A DNA stretch of 64,000 nucleotides, from assembly GCF_963662255.1 (NCBI RefSeq), contig NW_026912148.1, positions 248,001 to 312,000 of the forward strand, read 5' to 3'. Made by a program: the position numbers and the translations under genes. This DNA comes from Cinclus cinclus. Lineage: Eukaryota; Chordata; Aves; Passeriformes; Cinclidae. This document shows, in pieces, positions 37,234 through 51,022 of the stretch (positions within the stretch are counted from its first letter, which is position 1; every line of letters starts with the position of its first letter). The notes beneath the pieces were generated by a model, which was given only the letters and a program-made list of their open reading frames with translations, did no database searches and had not been told where the DNA came from.

Positions 37234-38611
37234 ATGCCGTGGAGCCTTTGAACGCTGCCAAGCAAAAAGCAGAGCAGTGACCATAAAAGCGAGGAGAGAG
37301 CATGCACGAAGCACACTAGTTCTGTCTAGTGCTTTCCGTGCAGAGAGGCGGCAAAGCTGAATGCCGTGCCAGAGCTTCACTTCTCGCTGGAGCACAGGAA
37401 GGCAAGAATGAAGAGGCAGAACACAGCCTTGGTTTCAGCAGCCTCCGGGACCGCAAAAGTTCAGCAATAGCTCTGTCAAAGCAGAACTCGGCTGAGAATG
37501 CTCTCGCAGCTTGGGAAAGTTAGGCGCAGCTGTTGACCAGCTCTGCCCGTGGCCACAGGCTGCTTCTTCGACCTTCACTGTGGCAGAGCTTTTGCGGAGC
37601 AGAGACGGCATTCTTCAAGGGCGTGTTCTCCAAGGTGCTGTGAAACAGAGCCTAGCACGCTGTCTCGCTGATCCTGGCTTTCGGCAAGCAGGCGTGCCAG
37701 ACCGCCGACATTCTGCACTCTGGCAGCCTAGTTGCCAGCTTTCGGCAGCTGCTGTCCTAGCAAGGAAGCTCAGGGAGTCAAAGCCAGTGCCGGGCGGCAC
37801 CTTTCTGCTTTGCCCGCCTAAGCGGCGTCACGCTCCCTCGGATACTGTGTCCTTTCCCTCTGCACTGCGTCTGCCGAGGTGCTCTCTGCCTCTCGGAGCA
37901 GAAGGGCAAAGGACAATGTTTTCCACAGCAGGGTAGAAATGGCATTGCTAGCAGGAAAGCTAGATGCCTTGGAACTGTCCCCTTAGCCCTTGCCACTCAC
38001 TTCAGGCTCGTACGCTGAGCAGAACAGCCTGCTGTTCTGAAGCTTCGCTGGCTGCCGTTCGTGCCCAGACGCAATTTCCTTCCCAAGGAGGCGAAGCGCC
38101 GTCTACTTCTCGCAGCGAGCACGCTGCTCCTGGCTTTCGCTTCTGCCGCAACGAGCTCGCTACGAGCACTTTTCTTCTCAACCCTCTAGACCATTGCGTT
38201 CTGCTTTTCTTGTCTCGTGAATGGAGACGGAAAGCTTCTCGGCTACAATCTCGCCTAGAACAACTGCGGCTACACATTAAGCTCGCCCGGAACGCCCTGC
38301 TGAAACTTGCCTTCTGGCACCCCATTCGCGGGAAGCCGTCTTTCTTCGGCCACCTGCCAAGTGGCCCCATATCGCCGCGCTCGTTGCACTCCGCTTGTCA
38401 GATTGGCTTCCCGTGGCGCTGATTTCAGCCTGGCCAAATACTAGCGCTGCGGAGAGCTGTCTCGCAGACAATCATGTTCCAGCATAGAAATTTGTCCTGC
38501 AATGTTCCCCCCTCTTTTCCCCCATGGTGTTGCTCTGATGAATGCCTTGAGCATGGAACGACTTAAGCCAGCAAGTATTCCTCGCCGGCCACCGCTCGCT
38601 GTGCAAGAAGT
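37234..38611 (+). repeat. Satellite unit 28, 1,378-bp form
   Basis: Variants: 337G, 707T, 840A, 1023T, 1290C, 1377A, and GGGAAGCC at about 38329-38336 in place of GGGGCAGCC (one base shorter). 840A and 1377A are private. The deletion shortens the 525-bp open frame seen in other units to 459 bp. Confidence 0.97.
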
Positions 38612-39990
38612 ATGCCGTGGAGCCTTTGAACGCTGCCAAGCAAAAAGCAGAGCAGTGACCATAAAAGCGAGGAGAGAGCATGCACGAAGCACACTAGTTC
38701 TGTCTAGTGCTTTCCGTGCAGAGAGGCGGCAAAGCTGAATGCCGTGCCAGAGCTTCACTTCTCGCTGGAGCACAGGAAGGCAAGAATGAAGAGGCAGAAC
38801 ACAGCCTTGGTTTCAGCAGCCTCCGGGACCGCAAAAGTTCAGCAATAGCTCTGTCAAAGCAGAACTCGGCTGAGAATGCTCTCGCAGCTTGGGAAAGTTA
38901 GGCGCAGCTGTTGACCAGCTCTGCCCGTGGCCACAGGCTGCTTCTTCCACCTTCACTGTGGCAGAGCTTTTGCGGAGCAGAGACGGCATTCTTCAAGGGC
39001 GTGTTCTCCAAGGTGCTGTGAAACAGAGCCTAGCACGCTGTCTCGCTGATCCTGGCTTTCGGCAAGCAGGCGTGCCAGACCGCCGACATTCTGCACTCTG
39101 GCAGCCTAGTTGCCAGCTTTCGGCAGCTGCTGTCCTAGCAAGGAAGCTCAGGGAGTCAAAGCCAGTGCCGGGCGGCACCTTTCTGCTTTGCCCGCCTAAG
39201 CGGCGTCACGCTCCCTCGGATACTGTGTCCTTTCCCTCTGCACTGCGTCTGCCGAGGTGCTCTCTGCCTCTCGGAGCAGAAGGGCAAAGGACAATGTTTT
39301 CCACAGCAGGGTAGAAATGGCATTGCTAGCAGGAAAGCTAGATGCCTTGGAACTGTCCCCTTAGCCCTTGCCACTCACTTCAGGCTCGTACGCTGAGCAG
39401 AACAGCCTGCTGTTCTGAAGCTTCGCTGGCTGCCGTTCGTGCCCAGACGCCATTTCCTTCCCAAGGAGGCGAAGCGCCGTCTACTTCTCGCAGCGAGCAC
39501 GCTGCTCCTGGCTTTCGCTTCTGCCGCAACGAGCTCGCTACGAGCACTTTTCTTCTCAACCCTCTAGACCATTGCGTTCTGCTTTTCTTGTCTCGTGAAT
39601 GGAGACGGAAAGCTTCTCGGCTACAATCTCGCCCAGAACAACTGCGGCTACACATTAAGCTCGCCCGGAACGCCCTGCTGAAACTTGCCTTCTGGCACCC
39701 CATTCGCGGGGCAGCCGTCTTTCTTCGGCCACCTGCCAAGTGGCCCCATATCGCCGCGCTCGTTGCACTCCGCTTGTCAGATTGGCTTCCCGTGGCGCTG
39801 ATTTCAGCCTGGCCAAATACTAGCGCTGCGGAGAGCTGTCTCGCAGACAATCATGTTCCAGCATAGAAATTTGTCCTGCAATGTTCCCCCCTCTTTTCCC
39901 GCATGGTGTTGCTCTGATGAATGCCTTGAGCATGGAACGACTTAAGCCAGCAAGTATTCCTCGCCGGCCACCGCTCGCTGTGCAAGAGGT
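38612..39990 (+). repeat. Satellite unit 29
   Basis: Only 707T differs from the majority. Confidence 0.97.
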
Positions 39991-41369
39991 ATGCCGTGGA
40001 CCCTTTGAACGCTGCCAAGCAAAAAGCAGAGCAGTGACCATAAAAGCGAGGAGAGAGCATGCACGAAGCACACTAGTTCTGTCTAGTGCTTTCCGTGCAG
40101 AGAGGCGGCAAAGCTGAATGCCGTGCCAGAGCTTCACTTCTCGCTGGAGCACAGGAAGGCAAGAATGAAGAGGCAGAACACAGCCTTGGTTTCAGCAGCC
40201 TCCGGGACCGCAAAAGTTCAGCAATAGCTCTGTCAAAGCAGAACTCGGCTGAGAATGCTCTCGCAGCTTGGGAAAGTTAGGCGCAGCTGTTGACCAGCTC
40301 TGCCCGTGGCCACAGGCTGCTTCTTCCACCTTCACTGTGGCAGAGCTTTTGCGGAGCAGAGAGGGCATTCTTCAAGGGCGTGTTCTCCAAGGTGCTGTGA
40401 AACAGAGCCTAGCACGCTGTCTCGCTGATCCTGGCTTTCGGCAAGCAGGCGTGCCAGACCGCCGACATACTGCACTCTGGCAGCCTAGTTGCCAGCTTTC
40501 GGCAGCTGCTGTCCTAGCAAGGAAGCTCAGGGAGTCAAAGCCAGTGCCGGGCGGCACCTTTCTGCTTTGCCCGCCTAAGCGGCGTCACGCTCCCTCGGAT
40601 ACTGTGTCCTTTCCCTCTGCACTGCGTCTGCCGAGGTGCTCTCTGCCTCTCGGAGCAGAAGGGCAAAGGACAATGTTTTCCACAGCAGGGTAGAAACGGC
40701 ATTGCTAGCAGGAAAGCTAGATGCCTTGGAACTGTCCCCTTAGCCCTTGCCACTCACTTCAGGCTCGTACGCTGAGCAGAACAGCCTGCTGTTCTGAAGC
40801 TTCGCTGGCTGCCGTTCGTGCCCAGACGCCATTTCCTTCCCAAGGAGGCGAAGCGCCGTCTACTTCTCGCAGCGAGCACGCTGCTCCTGGCTTTCGCTTC
40901 TGCCGCAACGAGCTCGCTACGAGCACTTTTCTTCTCAACCCTCTAGACCATTGCGTTCTGCTTTTCTTGTCTCGTGAATGGAGACGGAAAGCTTCTCGGC
41001 TACAATCTCGCCCAGAACAACTGCGGCTACACATTAAGCTCGCCCGGAACGCCCTGCTGAAACTTGCCTTCTGGCACCCCATTCGCGGGGCAGCCGTCTT
41101 TCTTCGGCCACCTGCCAAGTGGCCCCATATCGCCGCGCTCGTTGCACTCCGCTTGTCAGATTGGCTTCCCGTGGCGCTGATTTCAGCCTGGCCAAATACT
41201 AGCGCTGCGGAGAGCTGTCTCGCAGACAATCATGTTCCAGCATAGAAATTTGTCCTGCAATGTTCCCCCCTCTTTTCCCGCATGGTGTTGCTCTGATGAA
41301 TGCCTTGAGCATGGAACGACTTAAGCCAGCAAGTATTCCTCGCCGGCCACCGCTCGCTGTGCAAGAGGT
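39991..41369 (+). repeat. Satellite unit 30, E class
   Basis: Variants: 11C, 373G, 479A. 479A (base 40469) is one of only two substitutions I found in the 374-687 segment across the window. Confidence 0.97.
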
Positions 41370-42748
41370 ATGCCGTGGACCCTTTGAACGCTGCCAAGCA
41401 AAAAGCAGAGCAGTGACCATAAAAGCGAGGAGAGAGCATGCACGAAGCACACTAGTTCTGTCTAGTGCTTTCCGTGCAGAGAGGCGGCAAAGCTGAATGC
41501 CGTGCCAGAGCTTCACTTCTCGCTGGAGCACAGGAAGGCAAGAATGAAGAGGCAGAACACAGCCTTGGTTTCAGCAGCCTCCGGGACCGCAAAAGTTCAG
41601 CAATAGCTCTGTCAAAGCAGAACTCGGCTGAGAATGCTCTCGCAGCTTGAGAAAGTTAGGCGCAGCTGTTGACCAGCTCTGCCCGTGGCCACAGGCTGCT
41701 TCTTCGACCTTCACTGTGGCAGAGCTTTTGCGGAGCAGAGACGGCATTCTTCAAGGGCGTGTTCTCCAAGGTGCTGTGAAACAGAGCCTAGCACGCTGTC
41801 TCGCTGATCCTGGCTTTCGGCAAGCAGGCGTGCCAGACCGCCGACATTCTGCACTCTGGCAGCCTAGTTGCCAGCTTTCGGCAGCTGCTGTCCTAGCAAG
41901 GAAGCTCAGGGAGTCAAAGCCAGTGCCGGGCGGCACCTTTCTGCTTTGCCCGCCTAAGCGGCGTCACGCTCCCTCGGATACTGTGTCCTTTCCCTCTGCA
42001 CTGCGTCTGCCGAGGTGCTCTCTGCCTCTCGGAGCAGAAGGGCAAAGGACAATGTTTTCCACAGCAGGGTAGAAACGGCATTGCTAGCAGGAAAGCTAGA
42101 TGCCTTGGAACTGTCCCCTTAGCCCTTGCCACTCACTTCAGGCTCGTACGCTGAGCAGAACAGCCTGCTGTTCTGAAGCTTCGCTGGCTGCCGTTCGTGC
42201 CCAGACGCCATTTCCTTCCCAAGGAGGCGAAGCGCCGTCTACTTCTCGCAGCGAGCACGCTGCTCCTGGCTTTCGCTTCTGCCGCAACGAGCTCGCTACG
42301 AGCACTTTTCTTCTCAACCCTCTAGACCATTGCGTTCTGCTTTTCTTGTCTCGTGAATGGAGACGGAAAGCTTCTCGGCTACAATCTCGCCCAGAACAAC
42401 TGCGGCTACACATTAAGCTCGCCCGGAACGCCCTGCTGAAACTTGCCTTCTGGCACCCCATTCGCGGGGCAGCCGTCTTTCTTCGGCCACCTGCCAAGTG
42501 GCCCCATATCGCCGCGCTCGTTGCACTCCGCTTGTCAGATTGGCTTCCCGTGGCGCTGATTTCAGCCTGGCCAAATACTAGCGCTGCGGAGAGCTGTCTC
42601 GCAGACAATCATGTTCCAGCATAGAAATTTGTCCTGCAATGTTCCCCCCTCTTTTCCCGCATGGTGTTGCTCTGATGAATGCCTTGAGCATGGAACGACT
42701 TAAGCCAGCAAGTATTCCTCGCCGGCCACCGCTCGCTGTGCAAGAGGT
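41370..42748 (+). repeat. Satellite unit 31
   Basis: Variants: 11C, 281A, 337G. The same front as unit 35 but without 194T, 688A and 1023T. Confidence 0.97.
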
Positions 42749-44127
42749 ATGCCGTGGAGCCTTTGAACGCTGCCAAGCAAAAAGCAGAGCAGTGACCATA
42801 AAAGCGAGGAGAGAGCATGCACGAAGCACACTAGTTCTGTCTAGTGCTTTCCGTGCAGAGAGGCGGCAAAGCTGAATGCCGTGCCAGAGCTTCACTTCTC
42901 GCTGGAGCACAGGAAGGCAAGAATGAAGAGGCAGAACACAGCCTTGGTTTCAGCAGCCTCCGGGACCGCAAAAGTTCAGCAATAGCTCTGTCAAAGCAGA
43001 ACTCGGCTGAGAATGCTCTCGCAGCTTGGGAAAGTTAGGCGCAGCTGTTGACCAGCTCTGCCCGTGGCCACAGGCTGCTTCTTCCACCTTCACTGTGGCA
43101 GAGCTTTTGCGGAGCAGAGACGGCATTCTTCAAGGGCGTGTTCTCCAAGGTGCTGTGAAACAGAGCCTAGCACGCTGTCTCGCTGATCCTGGCTTTCGGC
43201 AAGCAGGCGTGCCAGACCGCCGACATTCTGCACTCTGGCAGCCTAGTTGCCAGCTTTCGGCAGCTGCTGTCCTAGCAAGGAAGCTCAGGGAGTCAAAGCC
43301 AGTGCCGGGCGGCACCTTTCTGCTTTGCCCGCCTAAGCGGCGTCACGCTCCCTCGGATACTGTGTCCTTTCCCTCTGCACTGCGTCTGCCGAGGTGCTCT
43401 CTGCCTCTCGGAGCAGAAGGGCAAAGGACAATGTTTTCCACAGCAGGGTAGAAACGGCATTGCTAGCAGGAAAGCTAGATGCCTTGGAACTGTCCCCTTA
43501 GCCCTTGCCACTCACTTCAGGCTCGTACGCTGAGCAGAACAGCCTGCTGTTCTGAAGCTTCGCTGGCTGCCGTTCGTGCCCAGACGCCATTTCCTTCCCA
43601 AGGAGGCGAAGCGCCGTCTACTTCTCGCAGCGAGCACGCTGCTCCTGGCTTTCGCTTCTGCCGCAACGAGCTCGCTACGAGCACTTTTCTTCTCAACCCT
43701 CTAGACCATTGCGTTCTGCTTTTCTTGTCTCGTGAATGGAGACGGAAAGCTTCTCGGCTACAATCTCGCCCAGAACAACTGCGGCTACACATTAAGCTCG
43801 CCCGGAACGCCCTGCTGAAACTTGCCTTCTGGCACCCCATTCGCGGGGCAGCCGTCTTTCTTCGGCCACCTGCCAAGTGGCCCCATATCGCCGCGCTCGT
43901 TGCACTCCGCTTGTCAGATTGGCTTCCCGTGGCGCTGATTTCAGCCTGGCCAAATACTCGCGCTGCGGAGAGCTGTCTCGCAGACAATCATGTTCCAGCA
44001 TAGAAATTTGTCCTGCAATGTTCCCCCCTCTTTTCCCGCATGGTGTTGCTCTGATGAATGCCTTGAGCATGGAACGACTTAAGCCAGCAAGTATTCCTCG
44101 CCGGCCACCGCTCGCTGTGCAAGAGGT
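42749..44127 (+). repeat. Satellite unit 32, R class
   Basis: Only 1211C differs from the majority. First unit of the five-unit duplication 32-36/37-41. Confidence 0.97.
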
Positions 44128-45506
44128 ATGCCGTGGAGCCTTTGAACGCTGCCAAGCAAAAAGCAGAGCAGTGACCATAAAAGCGAGGAGAGAGCATGCA
44201 CGAAGCACACTAGTTCTGTCTAGTGCTTTCCGTGCAGAGAGGCGGCAAAGCTGAATGCCGTGCCAGAGCTTCACTTCTCGCTGGAGCACAGGAAGGCAAG
44301 AATGAAGAGGCAGAACACAGCCTTGGTTTCAGCAGCCTCCGGGACCGCAAAAGTTCAGCAATAGCTCTGTCAAAGCAGAACTCGGCTGAGAATGCTCTCG
44401 CAGCTTGGGAAAGTTAGGCGCAGCTGCTGACCAGCTCTACCCGTGGCCACAGGCTGCTTCTTCCACCTTCACTGTGGCAGAGCTTTTGCGGAGCAGAGAC
44501 GGCATTCTTCAAGGGCGTGTTCTCCAAGGTGCTGTGAAACAGAGCCTAGCACGCTGTCTCGCTGATCCTGGCTTTCGGCAAGCAGGCGTGCCAGACCGCC
44601 GACATTCTGCACTCTGGCAGCCTAGTTGCCAGCTTTCGGCAGCTGCTGTCCTAGCAAGGAAGCTCAGGGAGTCAAAGCCAGTGCCGGGCGGCACCTTTCT
44701 GCTTTGCCCGCCTAAGCGGCGTCACGCTCCCTCGGATACTGTGTCCTTTCCCTCTGCACTGCGTCTGCCGAGGTGCTCTCTGCCTCTCGGAGCAGAAGGG
44801 CAAAGGACAATGTTATCCACAGCAGGGTAGAAATGGCATTGCTAGCAGGAAAGCTAGATGCCTTGGAACTGTCCCCTTAGCCCTTGCCACTCACTTCAGG
44901 CTCGTACGCTGAGCAGAACAGCCTGCTGTTCTGAAGCTTCGCTGGCTGCCGTTCGTGCCCAGATGCCATTTCCTTCCCAAGGAGGCGAAGCGCCGTCTAC
45001 TTCTCGCAGCGAGCACGCTGCTCCTGGCTTTCGCTTCTGCCGCAACGAGCTCGCTACGAGCACTTTTCTTCTCAACCCTCTAGACCATTGCGTTCTGCTT
45101 TTCTTGTCTCGTGAATGGAGACGGAAAGCTTCTCGGCTACAATCTCGCCCAGAACAACTGCGGCTACACATTAAGCTCGCCCGGAACGCCCTGCTGAAAC
45201 TTGCCTTCTGGCACCCCATTCGCGGGGCAGCCGTCTTTCTTCGGCCACCTGCCAAGTGGCCCCATATCGCCGCGCTCGTTGCACTCCGCTTGTCAGATTG
45301 GCTTCCCGTGGCGCTGATTTCAGCCTGGCCAAATACTAGCGCTGCGGAGAGCTGTCTCGCAGACAATCATGTTCCAGCATAGAAATTTGTCCTGCAATGT
45401 TCCCCCCTCTTTTCCCGCATGGTGTTGCTCTGATGAATGCCTTGAGCATGGAACGACTTAAGCCAGCAAGTATTCCTCGCCGGCCACCGCTCGCTGTGCA
45501 AGAGGT
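44128..45506 (+). repeat. Satellite unit 33, A class
   Basis: Variants: 300C, 312A, 688A, 707T, 837T. Counterpart of unit 38, which adds 275G. Confidence 0.97.
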
Positions 45507-46885
45507 ATGCCGTGGAGCCTTTGAACGCTGCCAAGCAAAAAGCAGAGCAGTGACCATAAAAGCGAGGAGAGAGCATGCACGAAGCACACTAGTTCTGTCT
45601 AGTGCTTTCCGTGCAGAGAGGCGGCAAAGCTGAATGCCGTGCCAGAGCTTCACTTCTCGCTGGAGCACAGGAAGGCAAGAATGAAGAGGCAGAACACAGC
45701 CTTGGTTTCAGCAGCCTCCGGGACCGCAAAAGTTCAGCAATAGCTCTGTCAAAGCAGAACTCGGCTGAGAATGCTCTCGCAGCTTGGGAAAGTTAGGCGC
45801 AGCTGTTGACCAGCTCTGCCCGTGGCCACAGGCTGCTTCTTCCACCTTCACTGTGGCAGAGCTTTTGCGGAGCAGAGACGGCATTCTTCAAGGGCGTGTT
45901 CTCCAAGGTGCTGTGAAACAGAGCCTAGCACGCTGTCTCGCTGATCCTGGCTTTCGGCAAGCAGGCGTGCCAGACCGCCGACATTCTGCACTCTGGCAGC
46001 CTAGTTGCCAGCTTTCGGCAGCTGCTGTCCTAGCAAGGAAGCTCAGGGAGTCAAAGCCAGTGCCGGGCGGCACCTTTCTGCTTTGCCCGCCTAAGCGGCG
46101 TCACGCTCCCTCGGATACTGTGTCCTTTCCCTCTGCACTGCGTCTGCCGAGGTGCTCTCTGCCTCTCGGAGCAGAAGGGCAAAGGACAATGTTTTCCACA
46201 GCAGGGTAGAAACGGCATTGCTAGCAGGAAAGCTAGATGCCTTGGAACTGTCCCCTTAGCCCTTGCCACTCACTTCAGGCTCGTACGCTGAGCAGAACAG
46301 CCTGCTGTTCTGAAGCTTCGCTGGCTGCCGTTCGTGCCCAGACGCCATTTCCTTCCCAAGGAGGCGAAGCGCCGTCTACTTCTCGCAGCGAGCACGCTGC
46401 TCCTGGCTTTCGCTTCTGCCGCAACGAGCTCGCTACGAGCACTTTTCTTCTCAACCCTCTAGACCATTGCGTTCTGCTTTTCTTGTCTCGTGAATGGAGA
46501 CGGAAAGCTTCTCGGCTACAATCTCGCCCAGAACAACTGCGGCTACACATTAAGCTCGCCCGGAACGCCCTGCTGAAACTTGCCTTCTGGCACCCCATTC
46601 GCGGGGCAGCCGTCTTTCTTCGGCCACCTGCCAAGTGGCCCCATATCGCCGCGCTCGTTGCACTCCGCTTGTCAGATTGGCTTCCCGTGGCGCTGATTTC
46701 AGCCTGGCCAAATACTAGCGCTGCGGAGAGCTGTCTCGCAGACAATCATGTTCCAGCATAGAAATTTGTCCTGCAATGTTCCCCCCTCTTTTCCCGCATG
46801 GTGTTGCTCTGATGAATGCCTTGAGCATGGAACGACTTAAGCCAGCAAGTATTCCTCGCCGGCCACCGCTCGCTGTGCAAGAGGT
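45507..46885 (+). repeat. Satellite unit 34, majority haplotype
   Basis: No departure from the majority at scored sites. Counterpart of unit 39. Confidence 0.97.
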
Positions 46886-48264
46886 ATGCCGTGGACCCTT
46901 TGAACGCTGCCAAGCAAAAAGCAGAGCAGTGACCATAAAAGCGAGGAGAGAGCATGCACGAAGCACACTAGTTCTGTCTAGTGCTTTCCGTGCAGAGAGG
47001 CGGCAAAGCTGAATGCCGTGCCAGAGCTTCACTTCTCGCTGGAGCACAGGAAGGCAAGAATGAAGAGGCAGAACACAGTCTTGGTTTCAGCAGCCTCCGG
47101 GACCGCAAAAGTTCAGCAATAGCTCTGTCAAAGCAGAACTCGGCTGAGAATGCTCTCGCAGCTTGAGAAAGTTAGGCGCAGCTGTTGACCAGCTCTGCCC
47201 GTGGCCACAGGCTGCTTCTTCGACCTTCACTGTGGCAGAGCTTTTGCGGAGCAGAGACGGCATTCTTCAAGGGCGTGTTCTCCAAGGTGCTGTGAAACAG
47301 AGCCTAGCACGCTGTCTCGCTGATCCTGGCTTTCGGCAAGCAGGCGTGCCAGACCGCCGACATTCTGCACTCTGGCAGCCTAGTTGCCAGCTTTCGGCAG
47401 CTGCTGTCCTAGCAAGGAAGCTCAGGGAGTCAAAGCCAGTGCCGGGCGGCACCTTTCTGCTTTGCCCGCCTAAGCGGCGTCACGCTCCCTCGGATACTGT
47501 GTCCTTTCCCTCTGCACTGCGTCTGCCGAGGTGCTCTCTGCCTCTCGGAGCAGAAGGGCAAAGGACAATGTTATCCACAGCAGGGTAGAAACGGCATTGC
47601 TAGCAGGAAAGCTAGATGCCTTGGAACTGTCCCCTTAGCCCTTGCCACTCACTTCAGGCTCGTACGCTGAGCAGAACAGCCTGCTGTTCTGAAGCTTCGC
47701 TGGCTGCCGTTCGTGCCCAGACGCCATTTCCTTCCCAAGGAGGCGAAGCGCCGTCTACTTCTCGCAGCGAGCACGCTGCTCCTGGCTTTCGCTTCTGCCG
47801 CAACGAGCTCGCTACGAGCACTTTTCTTCTCAACCCTCTAGACCATTGCGTTCTGCTTTTCTTGTCTCGTGAATGGAGACGGAAAGCTTCTCGGCTACAA
47901 TCTCGCCTAGAACAACTGCGGCTACACATTAAGCTCGCCCGGAACGCCCTGCTGAAACTTGCCTTCTGGCACCCCATTCGCGGGGCAGCCGTCTTTCTTC
48001 GGCCACCTGCCAAGTGGCCCCATATCGCCGCGCTCGTTGCACTCCGCTTGTCAGATTGGCTTCCCGTGGCGCTGATTTCAGCCTGGCCAAATACTAGCGC
48101 TGCGGAGAGCTGTCTCGCAGACAATCATGTTCCAGCATAGAAATTTGTCCTGCAATGTTCCCCCCTCTTTTCCCGCATGGTGTTGCTCTGATGAATGCCT
48201 TGAGCATGGAACGACTTAAGCCAGCAAGTATTCCTCGCCGGCCACCGCTCGCTGTGCAAGAGGT
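46886..48264 (+). repeat. Satellite unit 35, L class
   Basis: Variants: 11C, 194T, 281A, 337G, 688A, 1023T. Counterpart of unit 40, which has 337C. Confidence 0.97.
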
Positions 48265-49643
48265 ATGCCGTGGACCCTTTGAACGCTGCCAAGCAAAAAG
48301 CAGAGCAGTGACCATAAAAGCGAGGAGAGAGCATGCACGAAGCACACTAGTTCTGTCTAGTGCTTTCCGTGCAGAGAGGCGGCAAAGCTGAATGCCGTGC
48401 CAGAGCTTCACTTCTCGCTGGAGCACAGGAAGGCAAGAATGAAGAGGCAGAACACAGCCTTGGTTTCAGCAGCCTCCGGGACCGCAAAAGTTCAGCAATA
48501 GCTCTGTCAAAGCAAAACTCGGCTGAGAATGCTCTCGCAGCTTGGGAAAGTTAGGCGCAGCTGTTGACCAGCTCTGCCCGTGGCCACAGGCTGCTTCTTC
48601 CACCTTCACTGTGGCAGAGCTTTTGCGGAGCAGAGACGGCATTCTTCAAGGGCGTGTTCTCCAAGGTGCTGTGAAACAGAGCCTAGCACGCTGTCTCGCT
48701 GATCCTGGCTTTCGGCAAGCAGGCGTGCCAGACCGCCGACATTCTGCACTCTGGCAGCCTAGTTGCCAGCTTTCGGCAGCTGCTGTCCTAGCAAGGAAGC
48801 TCAGGGAGTCAAAGCCAGTGCCGGGCGGCACCTTTCTGCTTTGCCCGCCTAAGCGGCGTCACGCTCCCTCGGATACTGTGTCCTTTCCCTCTGCACTGCG
48901 TCTGCCGAGGTGCTCTCTGCCTCTCGGAGCAGAAGGGCAAAGGACAATGTTTTCCACAGCAGGGTAGAAACGGCATTGCTAGCAGGAAAGCTAGATGCCT
49001 TGGAACTGTCCCCTTAGCCCTTGCCACTCACTTCAGGCTCGTACGCTGAGCAGAACAGCCTGCTGTTCTGAAGCTTCGCTGGCTGCCGTTCGTGCCCAGA
49101 CGCCATTTCCTTCCCAAGGAGGCGAAGCGCCGTCTACTTCTCGCAGCGAGCACGCTGCTCCTGGCTTTCGCTTCTGCCGCAACGAGCTCGCTACGAGCAC
49201 TTTTCTTCTCAACCCTCTAGACCATTGCGTTCTGCTTTTCTTGTCTCGTGAATGGAGACGGAAAGCTTCTCGGCTACAATCTCGCCCAGAACAACTGCGG
49301 CTACACATTAAGCTCGCCCGGAACGCCCTGCTGAAACTTGCCTTCTGGCACCCCATTCGCGGGGCAGCCGTCTTTCTTCGGCCACCTGCCAAGTGGCCCC
49401 ATATCGCCGCGCTCGTTGCACTCCGCTTGTCAGATTGGCTTCCCGTGGCGCTGATTTCAGCCTGGCCAAATACTAGCGCTGCGGAGAGCTGTCTCGCAGA
49501 CAATCATGTTCCAGCATAGAAATTTGTCCTGCAATGTTCCCCCCTCTTTTCCCGCATGGTGTTGCTCTGATGAATGCCTTGAGCATGGAACGACTTAAGC
49601 CAGCAAGTATTCCTCGCCGGCCACCGCTCGCTGTGCAAGAGGT
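48265..49643 (+). repeat. Satellite unit 36
   Basis: Variants: 11C, 251A. Same as unit 41. 251A is otherwise found only in the chimeric units 10 and 14. Confidence 0.97.
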
Positions 49644-51022
49644 ATGCCGTGGACCCTTTGAACGCTGCCAAGCAAAAAGCAGAGCAGTGACCATAAAAGC
49701 GAGGAGAGAGCATGCACGAAGCACACTAGTTCTGTCTAGTGCTTTCCGTGCAGAGAGGCGGCAAAGCTGAATGCCGTGCCAGAGCTTCACTTCTCGCTGG
49801 AGCACAGGAAGGCAAGAATGAAGAGGCAGAACACAGCCTTGGTTTCAGCAGCCTCCGGGACCGCAAAAGTTCAGCAATAGCTCTGTCAAAGCAGAACTCG
49901 GCTGAGAATGCTCTCGCGGCTTGGGAAAGTTAGGCGCAGCTGTTGACCAGCTCTGCCCGTGGCCACAGGCTGCTTCTTCCACCTTCACTGTGGCAGAGCT
50001 TTTGCGGAGCAGAGACGGCATTCTTCAAGGGCGTGTTCTCCAAGGTGCTGTGAAACAGAGCCTAGCACGCTGTCTCGCTGATCCTGGCTTTCGGCAAGCA
50101 GGCGTGCCAGACCGCCGACATTCTGCACTCTGGCAGCCTAGTTGCCAGCTTTCGGCAGCTGCTGTCCTAGCAAGGAAGCTCAGGGAGTCAAAGCCAGTGC
50201 CGGGCGGCACCTTTCTGCTTTGCCCGCCTAAGCGGCGTCACGCTCCCTCGGATACTGTGTCCTTTCCCTCTGCACTGCGTCTGCCGAGGTGCTCTCTGCC
50301 TCTCGGAGCAGAAGGGCAAAGGACAATGTTTTCCACAGCAGGGTAGAAACGGCATTGCTAGCAGGAAAGCTAGATGCCTTGGAACTGTCCCCTTAGCCCT
50401 TGCCACTCACTTCAGGCTCGTACGCTGAGCAGAACAGCCTGCTGTTCTGAAGCTTCGCTGGCTGCCGTTCGTGCCCAGACGCCATTTCCTTCCCAAGGAG
50501 GCGAAGCGCCGTCTACTTCTCGCAGCGAGCACGCTGCTCCTGGCTTTCGCTTCTGCCGCAACGAGCTCGCTACGAGCACTTTTCTTCTCAACCCTCTAGA
50601 CCATTGCGTTCTGCTTTTCTTGTCTCGTGAATGGAGACGGAAAGCTTCTCGGCTACAATCTCGCCCAGAACAACTGCGGCTACACATTAAGCTCGCCCGG
50701 AACGCCCTGCTGAAACTTGCCTTCTGGCACCCCATTCGCGGGGCAGCCGTCTTTCTTCGGCCACCTGCCAAGTGGCCCCATATCGCCGCGCTCGTTGCAC
50801 TCCGCTTGTCAGATTGGCTTCCCGTGGCGCTGATTTCAGCCTGGCCAAATACTCGCGCTGCGGAGAGCTGTCTCGCAGACAATCATGTTCCAGCATAGAA
50901 ATTTGTCCTGCAATGTTCCCCCCTCTTTTCCCGCATGGTGTTGCTCTGATGAATGCCTTGAGCATGGAACGACTTAAGCCAGCAAGTATTCCTCGCCGGC
51001 CACCGCTCGCTGTGCAAGAGGT
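49644..51022 (+). repeat. Satellite unit 37, R class
   Basis: Variants: 11C, 275G, 1211C. First unit of the second five-unit copy. It differs from unit 32 by 11C and 275G. Confidence 0.97.
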